Below are positions 1-10,429 of a stretch of DNA of 64,000 nucleotides, one piece after another. Under the pieces are notes generated by a model that did no database searches, had not been told where the DNA came from, and was given only the letters and a program-made list of their open reading frames with translations. Source of the stretch: an uncultured Eggerthellaceae bacterium (lineage in GTDB: Bacteria > Actinomycetota > Coriobacteriia > Coriobacteriales > Eggerthellaceae); assembly GCA_910584145.1 (NCBI GenBank), contig CAJTXX010000001.1, forward strand, positions 71,892-135,891. The letters run 5' to 3'. The position numbers and the translations under genes are program-made. The first letter of the stretch is position 1, and the number at the start of each line of letters is the position of its first letter.

Positions 1-2
1 AC

Positions 3-293
3 AAGGTGGGCCACAAGTGGGTGCACGGCTCGTATGCTCTGGGCTTCTGGGGCGGCATGATCGTGCTCGGCCTGGGGCTTCCCGAGCTCATGTACATCTT
101 CATGGATGGCACCATCGCATCTTCGGTCATCGCGCCGGTGCTGGTGCTGTGCGGTGGCTGCCTGCTGCGCTTCCTCGTGGTGTACAGCGACGAGCGCGCT
201 CCGCTTCCCGGCGAGAACCAGTACTTCGAGAAGCTGGCGAAGCGCGATGCTGAGTTCGTGACCAAGTGGACCTACGGCGAGAACCTGTACTGA
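3..293 (+). CDS. NrfD/polysulfide reductase-type membrane subunit, C-terminal part
   Basis: Only the last ~96 residues are in the window; the gene is cut at the left edge. Two hydrophobic stretches are visible (about residues 10-30 and 40-58 of the fragment), followed by a short charged tail ending in ENLY. The pattern fits the last helices of NrfD/DmsC-like quinol-interacting membrane anchors, which pass electrons between the menaquinone pool and Fe-S or molybdopterin partners. The downstream HdrB-like and Mo/W proteins support a redox role. The family call rests on a fragment, so another polytopic membrane protein remains possible. Confidence 0.6.
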   Translation, partial: KVGHKWVHGSYALGFWGGMIVLGLGLPELMYIFMDGTIASSVIAPVLVLCGGCLLRFLVVYSDERAPLPGENQYFEKLAKRDAEFVTKWTYGENLY

Positions 294-305
294 GCAGCTC
301 GCATG

Positions 306-322
306 ACGGGCTCGCAGCCCGT
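306..322 (+). terminator. Short perfect hairpin after the NrfD-like gene
   Basis: ACGGGCT and AGCCCGT form a perfect 7-bp stem with a CGC loop, 13 bases after the stop codon. No T-run follows, so this may be a processing or weak termination site rather than a classical terminator. It lies in the 100-base gap before the HdrB-like gene. Confidence 0.35.
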
Positions 323-393
323 GCATATGGTCCTATTGCAATGGAGGAGGGGAGCCGTCCGGCTTCTCTCCTTCTTGGTTGATGGAGGTCCGC

Positions 394-1455
394 ATGGAGG
401 ATTTCGTATTCATTGATGCGCTGACCGGCGATGGCATCGGGTTGGTGTACGACGGCGGGGGCGCTACGCTCACCCGCGGCGACGGCACCCCGCCCGCATG
501 CGAGTCGGTGTTCTTCCCGGGGTGCTCGTTTTTGAACTATGCGATGCCGCTCGTGTCGGCGGTGTACGATACGCTGCTCGATGCGGGCACGGTGGACGGC
601 ATCTCGGTGCTCTGCTGCGGCAAGATACTCAGCTACGAGCCCGAGGGCGATGCGCTGCGCGCGAGCTTCGAGGATGAGCTGCGCGATGCGGTGGCCAAGA
701 CGTCCATCCGCCGGTTCGTCTGCGCGTGCCCTAATTGCGTGAAGGCGCTGCGCGAGGCGTTCGCGACCGATGAGCGCACGCGCGGCATCCAAGTGGATGT
801 GCTTCCTCAGGTGCTGGCCGATATCGGCTATCGGCTCGACAAGGCCGCATGCGCGCGCCTCGTGAAAGGCGACGAGGAGGCTGACGTGCTCTTCTGCGTG
901 CACGATTCGTGCCCCGATCGCCATGCGGGCGATTTCGCACGCGGTCTGCGGGCGCTGATCCCTGAGGGCATGGGGGCCGACCCCGCGCATTGCCGCGAGC
1001 GCTCGGTGTGCTGCGGCTCGCTGCCGCGCGCTGCCGGGAAGTTCGAGCAGGCCGACAAGTGCGCCGACCTGAACGGGCGCGAGGCGCTCGATGTGGGCGC
1101 TGACGCCATCATAACCGCCTGCGTCAGCTGCGATTTCCAGTTGAACATGGCGCAGCCCCATATCCAGTGCGTGCATTATCTGGAGATGCTCTACAGCTGG
1201 AGGATAGACTGGGCGAGCACCGGCGCCACGATGAAGCTGCGTTTCCTGTTCGATGACACGCTGGGCGCCATCGAGAAGGCCGGCAGCCAGCGGGCTTTCG
1301 CCGGCATGGGCGGCGCGGCCACGGTGGCCGATGCGCAGACCGACGCGCTGGTGGGCGAGGGGATGGATCCCGCGAGCATCGACGCGCAGGCGTCCGCTGA
1401 TGTCGCTTTCAGCAACCGCGATGTCGACCAGATCGGTGAGGATGGCGCCCGATGA
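394..1455 (+). CDS. HdrB-like protein with two cysteine-rich CCG domains
   Basis: This 353-residue protein has two CCG (DUF224) motifs. The first has Cys in PGCSF (about residue 44), CCGK and CACPNC; the second has CVHDSCPD, CCGSLP and CVSCDF. In HdrB, GlpC, LutA and DsrK such domains bind special [4Fe-4S] clusters and handle thiol/disulfide or quinol electrons. No N-terminal ferredoxin domain is present, so its electron partner must be another protein; the ferredoxin-DUF169 protein in the same operon is a candidate. The ATG at 394 is chosen because GGAGG lies 5 bases upstream; a TTG at 379 and an ATG at 382 are alternatives. It overlaps the next gene by 4 bases, which suggests translational coupling. 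Confidence 0.8.
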   Translation: MEDFVFIDALTGDGIGLVYDGGGATLTRGDGTPPACESVFFPGCSFLNYAMPLVSAVYDTLLDAGTVDGISVLCCGKILSYEPEGDALRASFEDELRDAVAKTSIRRFVCACPNCVKALREAFATDERTRGIQVDVLPQVLADIGYRLDKAACARLVKGDEEADVLFCVHDSCPDRHAGDFARGLRALIPEGMGADPAHCRERSVCCGSLPRAAGKFEQADKCADLNGREALDVGADAIITACVSCDFQLNMAQPHIQCVHYLEMLYSWRIDWASTGATMKLRFLFDDTLGAIEKAGSQRAFAGMGGAATVADAQTDALVGEGMDPASIDAQASADVAFSNRDVDQIGEDGAR

Positions 1456-3698
1456 CGACGAGCACGCGCAAGACGAACTGCCATTTCTGCGGATACCTCT
1501 GCGGCCTTGTGGCCACGGTGGAGGACGGGCGGGTGGTGCACCTCAAGCCCGACCCGAGCCGCTACCCCTACGATGAGCGCATCCTGGCTGGATGCCATCG
1601 GTGGAAGATGAACCTCGATGTGCTCGACGGCGCCGACCGGGTGAACCATCCGCTGCGGCGCTGCGGCGAGCGCGGCGCGGGCGCATGGGAACGCGTGACG
1701 TGGGACGAGGCGCTCGACGACATAGCGGCGCGCTTGGCTGCGCTACGTGAGGAGCACGGCGCAGGCGTGCTGGCATCCATGATAGGAGGGCCGCACACCT
1801 CGTTCTGGCCGCTGCACCGCTTCATGACGCTGTTCGGCTCGCCCAACAACATGGGCATCGGGCAGATATGCTGGAATCCGCGCATCTGGATGGATGTGGT
1901 GACGTTCGGCTGGACGGTGGAGGCCGACCTGCGGCCCGAGACCGGCTGCGCGATCATCTGGGGCACGAACCCTGCCGAATCGGACAACTCCGTGTTCTGG
2001 CGCGCGCTGTTGGCAGCCGGGCGCTCGGAGGGCACGAAGCTGGTGGTGATAGACCCGCGCCTGACGCGCACAGCGAAGGCGGCCGACCTGTGGCTGGCGC
2101 CGCTGCCCGGCACCGACTGCACGCTGGCGCTCGCCATGCTGAACGTCATCATCGGCGAGGGGCTCTACGACGCCGCGTTCGTGGATGAATGGTGCCATGG
2201 GTTCGATGAGCTGGCCGACCATGTGCGGCCTTACACGCCCGAGCACGCCCAGGAGGTCTGCGGCGTGCCGGCGGACGATGTGCGCACCGCTGCGCGCTGG
2301 TTCGCCGAGCGGCGCCCGAGCGCGCTCGTGTCGGGCCGCGGCATCGACCAGGTGGGCGAGTCGGTGGCGCCGACGCATCGTGCCATCTGCTGCTTGCGCG
2401 CCATCACCGGCAACTTGGATGCGCCCGGCTCGTGCGTGCTGGCCGAAGGGAGCGACTTCATCCCCGAGGCCGACTTGGAGCTGACGCTCGAGCATATGGA
2501 CGAGCTGTCGGCGCTGTGCCTGAACACCGCGAGCACGCCTTTGCAGAGCTACGAGGGCTTCGCGAAAGTGGAGCGCCTCACCGAGCGGGCGGGGCGCAAG
2601 CTGCCGGTGCGCTATCTGACATCGGCTCACCCCGACCTGGTGCTGAGGGCGATGGAGACGGGCGAGCCGTATGCGGTGCGCGCGCTCATCGTGGAGGCCA
2701 CGAACCCGCTTCTGACCTACGCCGATACCCACCGGGTATACGACGCGCTCATGGGGCTCGACCTGATCGTGGTGCTCGATTACTACCTGACCCCCACCGC
2801 TCAGATCGCCGATTATGTGCTGCCTGCGGCTGGCGCTATCGAGCGCCCGACGTTCCAAGCGCATGGCGGCGTGGGCAACATAGCCTACGGCGGCGCGGCG
2901 GCGGTGCGCCCTTACTACGAGCGCAAGACCGACTACGAGGTGTTCCGCGAACTGGGGTGCCGTTTGGGCCAGCAGGAGTGGCCCGCCGCCACGTTCGAGG
3001 AGGCTTGCGCCGACACGCTCGCGCCTGCGGGCATGTCGTGGGAGGAATACTGCGAGCAGGGTCTGTACTTCAGGCCACCGGGCTATCTGAAGCACCTGAT
3101 GAGCGGCGATGACGGCCGCCCGCACGGGTTCGCCACCACCACCGGCAAGGTGGAGCTCGCAAGCGAGCTGCTCGGCGAGCTGGGGGGCCAGCGCCTGCCC
3201 GAGCCGGGAGCAGCGCGCACGCTGTGCAGCGATGCGTTCGCCGAGGCGCGCGAGGAGGAAGGCTGGCAGCGCCTGGGGCTGATGACCGGTGGGCGCAAGC
3301 AGCCGTACAACGCCTCCATGTACCTGAACAACGCTCGCTTGCGCGCCATGCGCCCGTATCCGGAGGTGGAGATGGCGGCAGCGACGGCGGATGCGCTTGG
3401 GGTGACCGATGGAGATAGTGTACTATTGGCAACTGACAATGGAGAGGCGCGCTTCCGGGCGCGCATCATAGAGATGCCGGAGGGCCTGGTGCATGCCGAT
3501 TACGGTTGGTGGCACCCGGAGTGGGGCGCCGATGCGCGGCTCGGCGGCATGTGGGAGAGCAATATCAACTGCCTGACCTCGTGTTCTCTCGACCAGGCGG
3601 AGCCGCTCATCGGCACCTGGTCGTACAACGCGCTGGATTGCATGGCACGGAAGATCGACGATGCGCTCAGCTGGGAAGAGCCGGGCGCCGAGAGCTAA
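1452..3698 (+). CDS. Molybdopterin (Mo/W) oxidoreductase, acetylene-hydratase-like, cytoplasmic
   Basis: This 748-residue protein belongs to the DMSO reductase superfamily. An N-terminal [4Fe-4S] motif is formed by Cys10, Cys13, Cys17 and Cys48. Cys140 in GQICWNP sits where Nap and acetylene hydratase enzymes carry the metal-ligating cysteine. Bis-MGD-binding segments (WGTNPAESD, VIDPRLTRTAKAAD) and a C-terminal MopB-binding domain are visible. There is no twin-arginine signal, so it should act in the cytoplasm. It is shorter than the ~1000-residue catechol dehydroxylases known from gut Eggerthellaceae. The HdrB-like neighbour suggests reductive chemistry linked to membrane electron carriers, but the substrate cannot be read from the sequence. 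Confidence 0.85.
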   Translation: MTTSTRKTNCHFCGYLCGLVATVEDGRVVHLKPDPSRYPYDERILAGCHRWKMNLDVLDGADRVNHPLRRCGERGAGAWERVTWDEALDDIAARLAALREEHGAGVLASMIGGPHTSFWPLHRFMTLFGSPNNMGIGQICWNPRIWMDVVTFGWTVEADLRPETGCAIIWGTNPAESDNSVFWRALLAAGRSEGTKLVVIDPRLTRTAKAADLWLAPLPGTDCTLALAMLNVIIGEGLYDAAFVDEWCHGFDELADHVRPYTPEHAQEVCGVPADDVRTAARWFAERRPSALVSGRGIDQVGESVAPTHRAICCLRAITGNLDAPGSCVLAEGSDFIPEADLELTLEHMDELSALCLNTASTPLQSYEGFAKVERLTERAGRKLPVRYLTSAHPDLVLRAMETGEPYAVRALIVEATNPLLTYADTHRVYDALMGLDLIVVLDYYLTPTAQIADYVLPAAGAIERPTFQAHGGVGNIAYGGAAAVRPYYERKTDYEVFRELGCRLGQQEWPAATFEEACADTLAPAGMSWEEYCEQGLYFRPPGYLKHLMSGDDGRPHGFATTTGKVELASELLGELGGQRLPEPGAARTLCSDAFAEAREEEGWQRLGLMTGGRKQPYNASMYLNNARLRAMRPYPEVEMAAATADALGVTDGDSVLLATDNGEARFRARIIEMPEGLVHADYGWWHPEWGADARLGGMWESNINCLTSCSLDQAEPLIGTWSYNALDCMARKIDDALSWEEPGAES

Positions 3699-3708
3699 GG
3701 AGCGATAC

Positions 3709-4575
3709 GTGGCTGAGAGGAAGCAAGCGCTGCTGGTGTTCAGCAAGCCGCCCATACCGGGCCTGGTGAAGACGCGCATGACGGAGAAGCATGGCGGGTT
3801 CTTGACCGACGAGCAGGCGGCGCAGTTCTTCAAGCTGTGCCTGTACGATGTGTGCGAGGCCAGCATGCAGGCGCTGATGGAGCTGCAAGCTGAGAACGAC
3901 GCGCTCACGGCGGCCGACCCGGATGCCGATGCCATCACGTACGATTTCTTCATCTCCACCACGCCGCAGTCGAACCTCGAGCTGATGCGCGAGACGTTCG
4001 AGGCACTGGCCCCATGGCCGATGGAGATACACTACATCACCGACGAGGGCGCTACGTTCGACGACCACTTCGATGACGCGTTCCGTCAGATATTCGCCCA
4101 GGGCTACGAGCATATCGTGTCGGTGGGCGGCGACATACCCACCATGCCGAAATCGCACGTGACGCAGGCTTTCAAGTGGCTCGATTTCTACCACGCGCAG
4201 GGCACGCCGGGCTTCGTGTGCGCGCCGTGCCAGGAATGCGGCACCTCGCTCGTGGGCTTCTCGTCCGACACGCCCATCGACCATCAGGGCGTCTACTACA
4301 ACACCGATGGTGTGGCGGCGCTCGACGCGTATATGGCCAAGACCGCGGCCAAGGGCATACCGGTATCGTACTTCTCGCCGGTGGCCGACATCGACGAGAA
4401 GGTGGACCTTGCGCACGCGATATCGTGCATGCGCGCCATCGAGCAGGCGGCCCAGCATCAGGCGGAGCTGTTCGTGCCGCGCCGGGTGCTGCGGTGGGTG
4501 GACCTGATGGGCATCACCGTGTGCACGCCGCCGAACGAAGAGCACGACCCGCGCCAATACATCGACCAGGAGTGA
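3709..4575 (+). CDS. DUF2064 (TIGR04282-type) glycosyltransferase/nucleotidyltransferase-like protein
   Basis: This 288-residue protein has the family hallmark KPPIPGLVKTRM near the N-terminus and a GGDIPTM segment in a GT-A-like fold. Relatives are annotated as arsenosugar-biosynthesis glycosyltransferases or as MobA/CofC-like nucleotide transferases; none of these activities is proven for this branch. The GTG at 3709 is chosen because AGGAGCG lies just upstream, overlapping the stop of the Mo/W gene region. The longer open frame begins inside that gene. It ends 2 bases before the radical SAM gene, so the two should be co-transcribed and may act on the same product or cofactor. Confidence 0.7.
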   Translation: MAERKQALLVFSKPPIPGLVKTRMTEKHGGFLTDEQAAQFFKLCLYDVCEASMQALMELQAENDALTAADPDADAITYDFFISTTPQSNLELMRETFEALAPWPMEIHYITDEGATFDDHFDDAFRQIFAQGYEHIVSVGGDIPTMPKSHVTQAFKWLDFYHAQGTPGFVCAPCQECGTSLVGFSSDTPIDHQGVYYNTDGVAALDAYMAKTAAKGIPVSYFSPVADIDEKVDLAHAISCMRAIEQAAQHQAELFVPRRVLRWVDLMGITVCTPPNEEHDPRQYIDQE

Positions 4576-4577
4576 CG

Positions 4578-5888
4578 ATGCGCACGTATCTGCATGAGAC
4601 GGGTGCGCTCTGCCCGCAATGCCTGAAGGAGCTGCCGGCCGAGGTGTACGCCGACGCCGACGGCGTGGTGTGGATGAGCCGCACCTGCCCCGAGCATGGG
4701 CTCTTGGAGACGCGCATGTGGCCGGACGCCGAGCACTATGAATGGCTGCGCACCCATGCGTTCCCGAAGGTGGCGCCCGAAGGCACCGAGCCCATACGGG
4801 CCGCATGCCCCTTCGGCTGCGGCACGTGCGCGCGCCACGAGCGGCGCGGCACGCTGCTCGAGATCGAGGTGACCCGCAACTGCAACCTGCATTGCCCGGT
4901 GTGCTTCGCCAGCTCGGAGAGCGGGGAGTACGACCCCACCCTCGACGAGATCGGTGCGATGTACGACGCGATCGAGCGCGCTGTGGGAACCGATGGAGCC
5001 GTGCAGCTGACCGGTGGCGAACCGACCTGTCGCAAAGACCTGCACGAGATCGTGTTCATGGGCCGTGCGAAGGGCTTCTGGGGTATCGAGGTGAACACGA
5101 ACGGCCTCGTGATAGCCCAGCGCCCCGGCTATCTCGAGGAGCTCGTGGCTGCGGGCCTGACGGGCGTGTACCTATCCTTCGACGGGCTGACGGGCGATGT
5201 GTATGAGGCCACATGCGGCCGCGACATACTGGATGTGAAGCTGCGCGCCATCGAGCGCTGCCGCGAGGTGGACATACAGGTGGTGCTCTCCGTGGCGGTG
5301 GTGGCCGGTCTCAATGACGGCCAGCTGGGCGATATCCTGCGCTTCGCGTTGGAGAACTCCGACGTGGTGGCCGGAGTGGCCCTGCAACCTGCGTTCACGT
5401 CGGGGCGCTTCGATGCGACGCGCGCGCTGCCGATGAGCTCGGGCGATGTCATCTTCGCGCTGGCCGAGCAGTCCGATGGGCTGCTGGATGTGCACGATAT
5501 CTGGCCCCTCGGTTGCTCGAACCCGCTGTGCGACACGGGCGTGTTCTTGGTGAAGAGCGCCGATGCCGAGCATGCGAGCGGCTTCTACCCGGCCACCCGG
5601 CGCATGACGCAGGAGGAGTACCGGGAAGGCTATAGCCCCGACTCGCCGCAGGGTTCGGTGTTCTTGGACATCCTGCACAAGAAGGGCGTGGCGGTCGACG
5701 ATGGCGTGTCGGTCATCATCATGAACTATATGGACGCGGTGAACATGGACACGCAGCGCCTGCGCGAGTGCTCCATGATGGTGGCTGTGCCCGATGGCCG
5801 TGCGATACCCTTCTGCTCGTATCATCTGACCGACGCGGCGGGCAAGCGCGTGTACCCGCCCTGGTGCAAGGAAGAGATAGATGTCTGA
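4578..5888 (+). CDS. Radical SAM protein of the Tes/MJ0619 type
   Basis: This 436-residue protein has the radical SAM motif CX3CX2C at Cys102, Cys106 and Cys109 (CNLHCPVC) and a glycine-rich LTGGEPTCR. The N-terminal region has the arrangement seen in archaeal tetraether lipid synthase and MJ0619 proteins: CPQC (12-15), CPEHG (37-41) and CPFGCGTC (77-84). These cysteines probably bind further Fe-S or metal centres. Family members act on unactivated carbon atoms of lipids or cofactors. This copy is shorter than Tes and sits between a DUF2064 protein and a ferredoxin-DUF169 fusion, so its substrate may differ. The last 8 bases overlap the next gene. Confidence 0.8.
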   Translation: MRTYLHETGALCPQCLKELPAEVYADADGVVWMSRTCPEHGLLETRMWPDAEHYEWLRTHAFPKVAPEGTEPIRAACPFGCGTCARHERRGTLLEIEVTRNCNLHCPVCFASSESGEYDPTLDEIGAMYDAIERAVGTDGAVQLTGGEPTCRKDLHEIVFMGRAKGFWGIEVNTNGLVIAQRPGYLEELVAAGLTGVYLSFDGLTGDVYEATCGRDILDVKLRAIERCREVDIQVVLSVAVVAGLNDGQLGDILRFALENSDVVAGVALQPAFTSGRFDATRALPMSSGDVIFALAEQSDGLLDVHDIWPLGCSNPLCDTGVFLVKSADAEHASGFYPATRRMTQEEYREGYSPDSPQGSVFLDILHKKGVAVDDGVSVIIMNYMDAVNMDTQRLRECSMMVAVPDGRAIPFCSYHLTDAAGKRVYPPWCKEEIDV

Positions 5889-6858
5889 TTACCGCATCAG
5901 CCACGACCCGCAGGCATGCGTGAAGTGCGGCCTGTGCGTGGCGTTCTGCCCGATACCGGGTATCTTGGAGGTAGGGGAGGACGGCTTCCCGGTGGTGGTG
6001 GACGCGCAGGAGTGCGTGGGCTGCCAGACGTGCTCCGGCAACTGCCCGAAGCGCGCGTTGGCCGTCGAGGCCACGGGTGATGCCGCCTTCGACCCCTTCG
6101 CCGATGAGCCGCGCGCCGAGCCGGTCGACGCCGAGACGAAGGAGCTCTACGCTGGTTGGCAGCGCATCTGCATGGAGAAGCTGGGGCTGCGCTGGCAGCC
6201 TGTCGCGGTCAGCTTGGTCGATGCCGACGAGCTGCTGCCCGATGCGCCGATGCCGGCCGAGAACCTGCGCTTCTGCCAGGCGATGATGGCAGCGCGGCGC
6301 GGCGCGAGCATCCTGATGCCGCCCTTCCGCCATTCGTGCCCCGACGGCACGTCCATCTTCGGCATGACCGGCGTGCCCGAGAAGCTGGCTACCGGCGAGA
6401 TATACGTGCTGTTCCATAAGCTCGTCGATGCAGAGGCTGCGGCCCGCATGGTGGCTGAGCGCCCGACGCTGCCGCCGAAGAGCCGTCGCGCCACCTATGT
6501 GGCCCCGCTCGACAAGACCGTGCGCGCGCCTGAGGTGGTCGTGTTCACCGGTACGCCCGAGCAGATGATGTGGCTGTGCATGTCGATGAGCTATTACACC
6601 GGGCATCGGTTCGACTTCCACGCCAGCGGCTACAACTCCATGTGCGTCGAGGCGGTGCTCTACCCGCTCATGGAAGAGGCGCCCAACATCACGTTCGGCT
6701 GCTACGGCTGCCGTGCGGCGAGCGACATCGGCGAGGACATGATGTTCATGGGCGTGCCCCTCTCGCTCATGCCCACCGTGGTGCGCGGGTGCACGGAGCT
6801 GGCGAAGAAGGCCATCCCCGATTCGCGCAACAAGATCTACGTCCCGCCCATCATGTAG
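5881..6858 (+). CDS. Ferredoxin-DUF169 fusion protein
   Basis: This 325-residue protein has two parts. Residues ~1-65 hold two ferredoxin motifs (CVKCGLCVAFCP and CVGCQTCSGNCP) for two [4Fe-4S] clusters. Residues ~95-320 match DUF169/COG2043, an uncharacterised family common in anaerobes, with conserved cysteines including the CYGCR segment. The ferredoxin half could feed electrons to the preceding radical SAM enzyme or to the Mo/W enzyme. The start overlaps the radical SAM stop codon (ATG at 5881, stop at 5886-5888), a strong sign of coupled expression. The role of DUF169 is unknown. Confidence 0.8.
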   Translation: MSDYRISHDPQACVKCGLCVAFCPIPGILEVGEDGFPVVVDAQECVGCQTCSGNCPKRALAVEATGDAAFDPFADEPRAEPVDAETKELYAGWQRICMEKLGLRWQPVAVSLVDADELLPDAPMPAENLRFCQAMMAARRGASILMPPFRHSCPDGTSIFGMTGVPEKLATGEIYVLFHKLVDAEAAARMVAERPTLPPKSRRATYVAPLDKTVRAPEVVVFTGTPEQMMWLCMSMSYYTGHRFDFHASGYNSMCVEAVLYPLMEEAPNITFGCYGCRAASDIGEDMMFMGVPLSLMPTVVRGCTELAKKAIPDSRNKIYVPPIM

Positions 6859-6864
6859 GCGCTG

Positions 6865-7305
6865 ATGGGAGCGGAGTTCGCGCTGCGCCCAGCGCAGGAG
6901 GCCGATCGCGCGGCGCTCGCGCTGATGTGCGGCATGGAGGGCATGGACACCTTCGATGAGCTGGATGATGTGACGGTGGCGGTGAACGACGCCGGCGAGC
7001 CCGTGGGCTTCATCCGCATCGTGGTGGGCAGCAACGGGGTGGCGTATGTGAACCCGGTGGTGGTGTACCCCACATGGCGCGGTCTCGGGGTGGGCCGGGC
7101 GCTCACCGATGCGGTGCAAGAGCGCTACGGCGAGCTGCGCTTGGTGTCGCGCGGGGCTGCGCGGCCCTTCTACGAGCGCATGGGCTTCACTGCCTGTGGC
7201 TGGGACATGATCGTGCCCGGCGTATCGGAGGATTGCGACCATTGCAGCTGGCGCGAGGAATGCGCCCCCCAGCCGATGCTCCGTCCCTTTGGGCTCTGCC
7301 CCTAG
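6865..7305 (+). CDS. GNAT-family acetyltransferase with a cysteine-rich tail
   Basis: This 146-residue protein has the GNAT acetyl-CoA-binding signature at about residue 70 (WRGLGVGRAL) and the late-fold segment FYERMGF. After the usual end of the fold it carries CDHCSWREEC, which could hold a metal or act as a redox switch. It starts 6 bases after the DUF169 gene, so it is probably the last gene of the redox operon. The substrate is unknown. It converges with the PadR gene, leaving only 9 bases between stop codons. Confidence 0.75.
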   Translation: MGAEFALRPAQEADRAALALMCGMEGMDTFDELDDVTVAVNDAGEPVGFIRIVVGSNGVAYVNPVVVYPTWRGLGVGRALTDAVQERYGELRLVSRGAARPFYERMGFTACGWDMIVPGVSEDCDHCSWREECAPQPMLRPFGLCP

Positions 7306-7314
7306 GTCGCTGGG

Positions 7315-7758
7315 CTAATCCGTTGCGGGGTGGGAGCACTCGGGGACCGGGGGCAGGTCGATGCCGAGAGCGCAGGCGGCTTGCGCGCGCAGCTCTTCAA
7401 GCGTCAGCGTGTAGCAGGCGAGCGCGTCTATCCAGCGGCGCAGGCACTCGTAGCCCTTATCGGTCAGGGTGAACATGCGCTTGGCCGAGCCTTCTTCGGG
7501 CATCTCCCAAGCAGAGGTGACGAGCCCCGACTCCTCCATGCGCTTCAAGGCGCGGTAGATGCCGGTGGCGTCCGGCTTCTTGCCGCCGAACATGGGCGAG
7601 CCGGCGGCCTTCTGCACGATGATATAGCCGTGCATGGGCTTCTGGTACTGGGCCATGATGATCAGGATGGTCGGCTGCGAGAGCCTGTTGAGCGATTTCC
7701 CGAGCTCTGCGCATTCCTTGAGGTCTTCGTCCGAGCGGGGGTGGCAGTTGCTCCACAT
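7315..7758 (-). CDS. PadR-family transcriptional regulator
   Basis: This 147-residue protein has the PadR winged-helix pattern: MHGYIIV, then IYRALKRMEESGLV in the recognition region, then MFTLTDKGYE in the wing. A short C-terminal helical part would form the dimer. PadR proteins usually repress detoxification or transport genes and respond to small aromatic or hydrophobic ligands. It faces the redox operon and is divergent from glmS. Regulation of the redox operon is possible but is only inferred from proximity. Confidence 0.85.
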   Translation of the reverse strand: MWSNCHPRSDEDLKECAELGKSLNRLSQPTILIIMAQYQKPMHGYIIVQKAAGSPMFGGKKPDATGIYRALKRMEESGLVTSAWEMPEEGSAKRMFTLTDKGYECLRRWIDALACYTLTLEELRAQAACALGIDLPPVPECSHPATD

Positions 7759-7983
7759 GCTGTTCGTCCCTTTCCTGAGCGCCCGTTCAGGCGGTGTCCG
7801 GTTCTGACTCGACCATAGATAATATCAGAGTGCAAATAGTTTATTTCTGAAAGACTGGCGAAATGAGATATTCCGCGCGCGCATGCCCGGCGCCTCGGCG
7901 GCGCTGCCGAGCGCGGCATCGGCGGCGCCGGCGGCGGGAGCATCCAGTACAATGCTCGTGTAGATGAGAGAAGGTCGGTGCAT

Positions 7984-9842
<1,859 letters not shown>

Positions 9843-9846
<4 letters not shown>

Positions 9847-10424
9847 TGGCGCGCTCGAAGAAGGTGCAGGCGGCGCTCGACGAGGCGCTGGGAGCACGGA
9901 TGGTGGAAGGGCAAGTGGGCCTCGGGGTCGATATCGTGGAGGTGGAACGCGTGCGCGCCATCTTGAAGCGCAGCCCCGCGTTCGCGCGCCGGGCGTTCTC
10001 GGCCGATGAGCGCGCGTACTGCGATGGCGCCGCCGACCCGGCGGTGCACTATGCCACGCGCTTCGCCGCTAAAGAGGCTGTGGTGAAGGCGCTCGGCACG
10101 GGCTTCGCCGAAGGGGTAGGGCTGCGCGATATCGAGGTGCGCCGCGCCAAGAACGGCCGCCCGTTCGCCGTGCTGACGGGCAACGCGCGCCGCAAGGCAG
10201 CCGAGCTGGGGGTGAAGGAGGTCCCTATATCGCTCTCCTATACCGCCACCGATGCCATCGCCTGCGCTATCGCCATAACCGAGGCATCCGTGCAGGCGAA
10301 GGAGGCCCGCGTCGATGCGGCAGAGGAGCTGTCGCGCCAGTTCAAGGATGCCAGGGGCATGCTCGACGACCTGCCGGCGACGGCGGGCAAGGGAGCTGCG
10401 GGCGCAGGCGAGCAGGCGGTGTAG
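9843..10424 (+). CDS. acpS: Holo-[acyl-carrier-protein] synthase
   Basis: AcpS transfers phosphopantetheine from CoA to acyl carrier protein in fatty acid synthesis. The signatures GLGVDIVEVERVR and RFAAKEAVVKALGTG are clear. The 193-residue protein is longer than usual AcpS (~120-130), with ~25 extra residues in front and a ~45-residue charged, Ala/Gly-rich tail. ATG 9843 overlaps the glmS stop (ATGA), which suggests coupling; a second ATG follows directly at 9846. It is followed after 5 bases by nnrD, a common pairing of acpS with the YjeF-type repair enzyme. Confidence 0.93.
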
Positions 10425-10429
10425 CCCTG

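Noticed and set aside
7759..7983. A glmS ribozyme in the leader of glmS
   Set aside because: The likely leader from the TACAAT box is only about 25 bases, too short for the ribozyme core.
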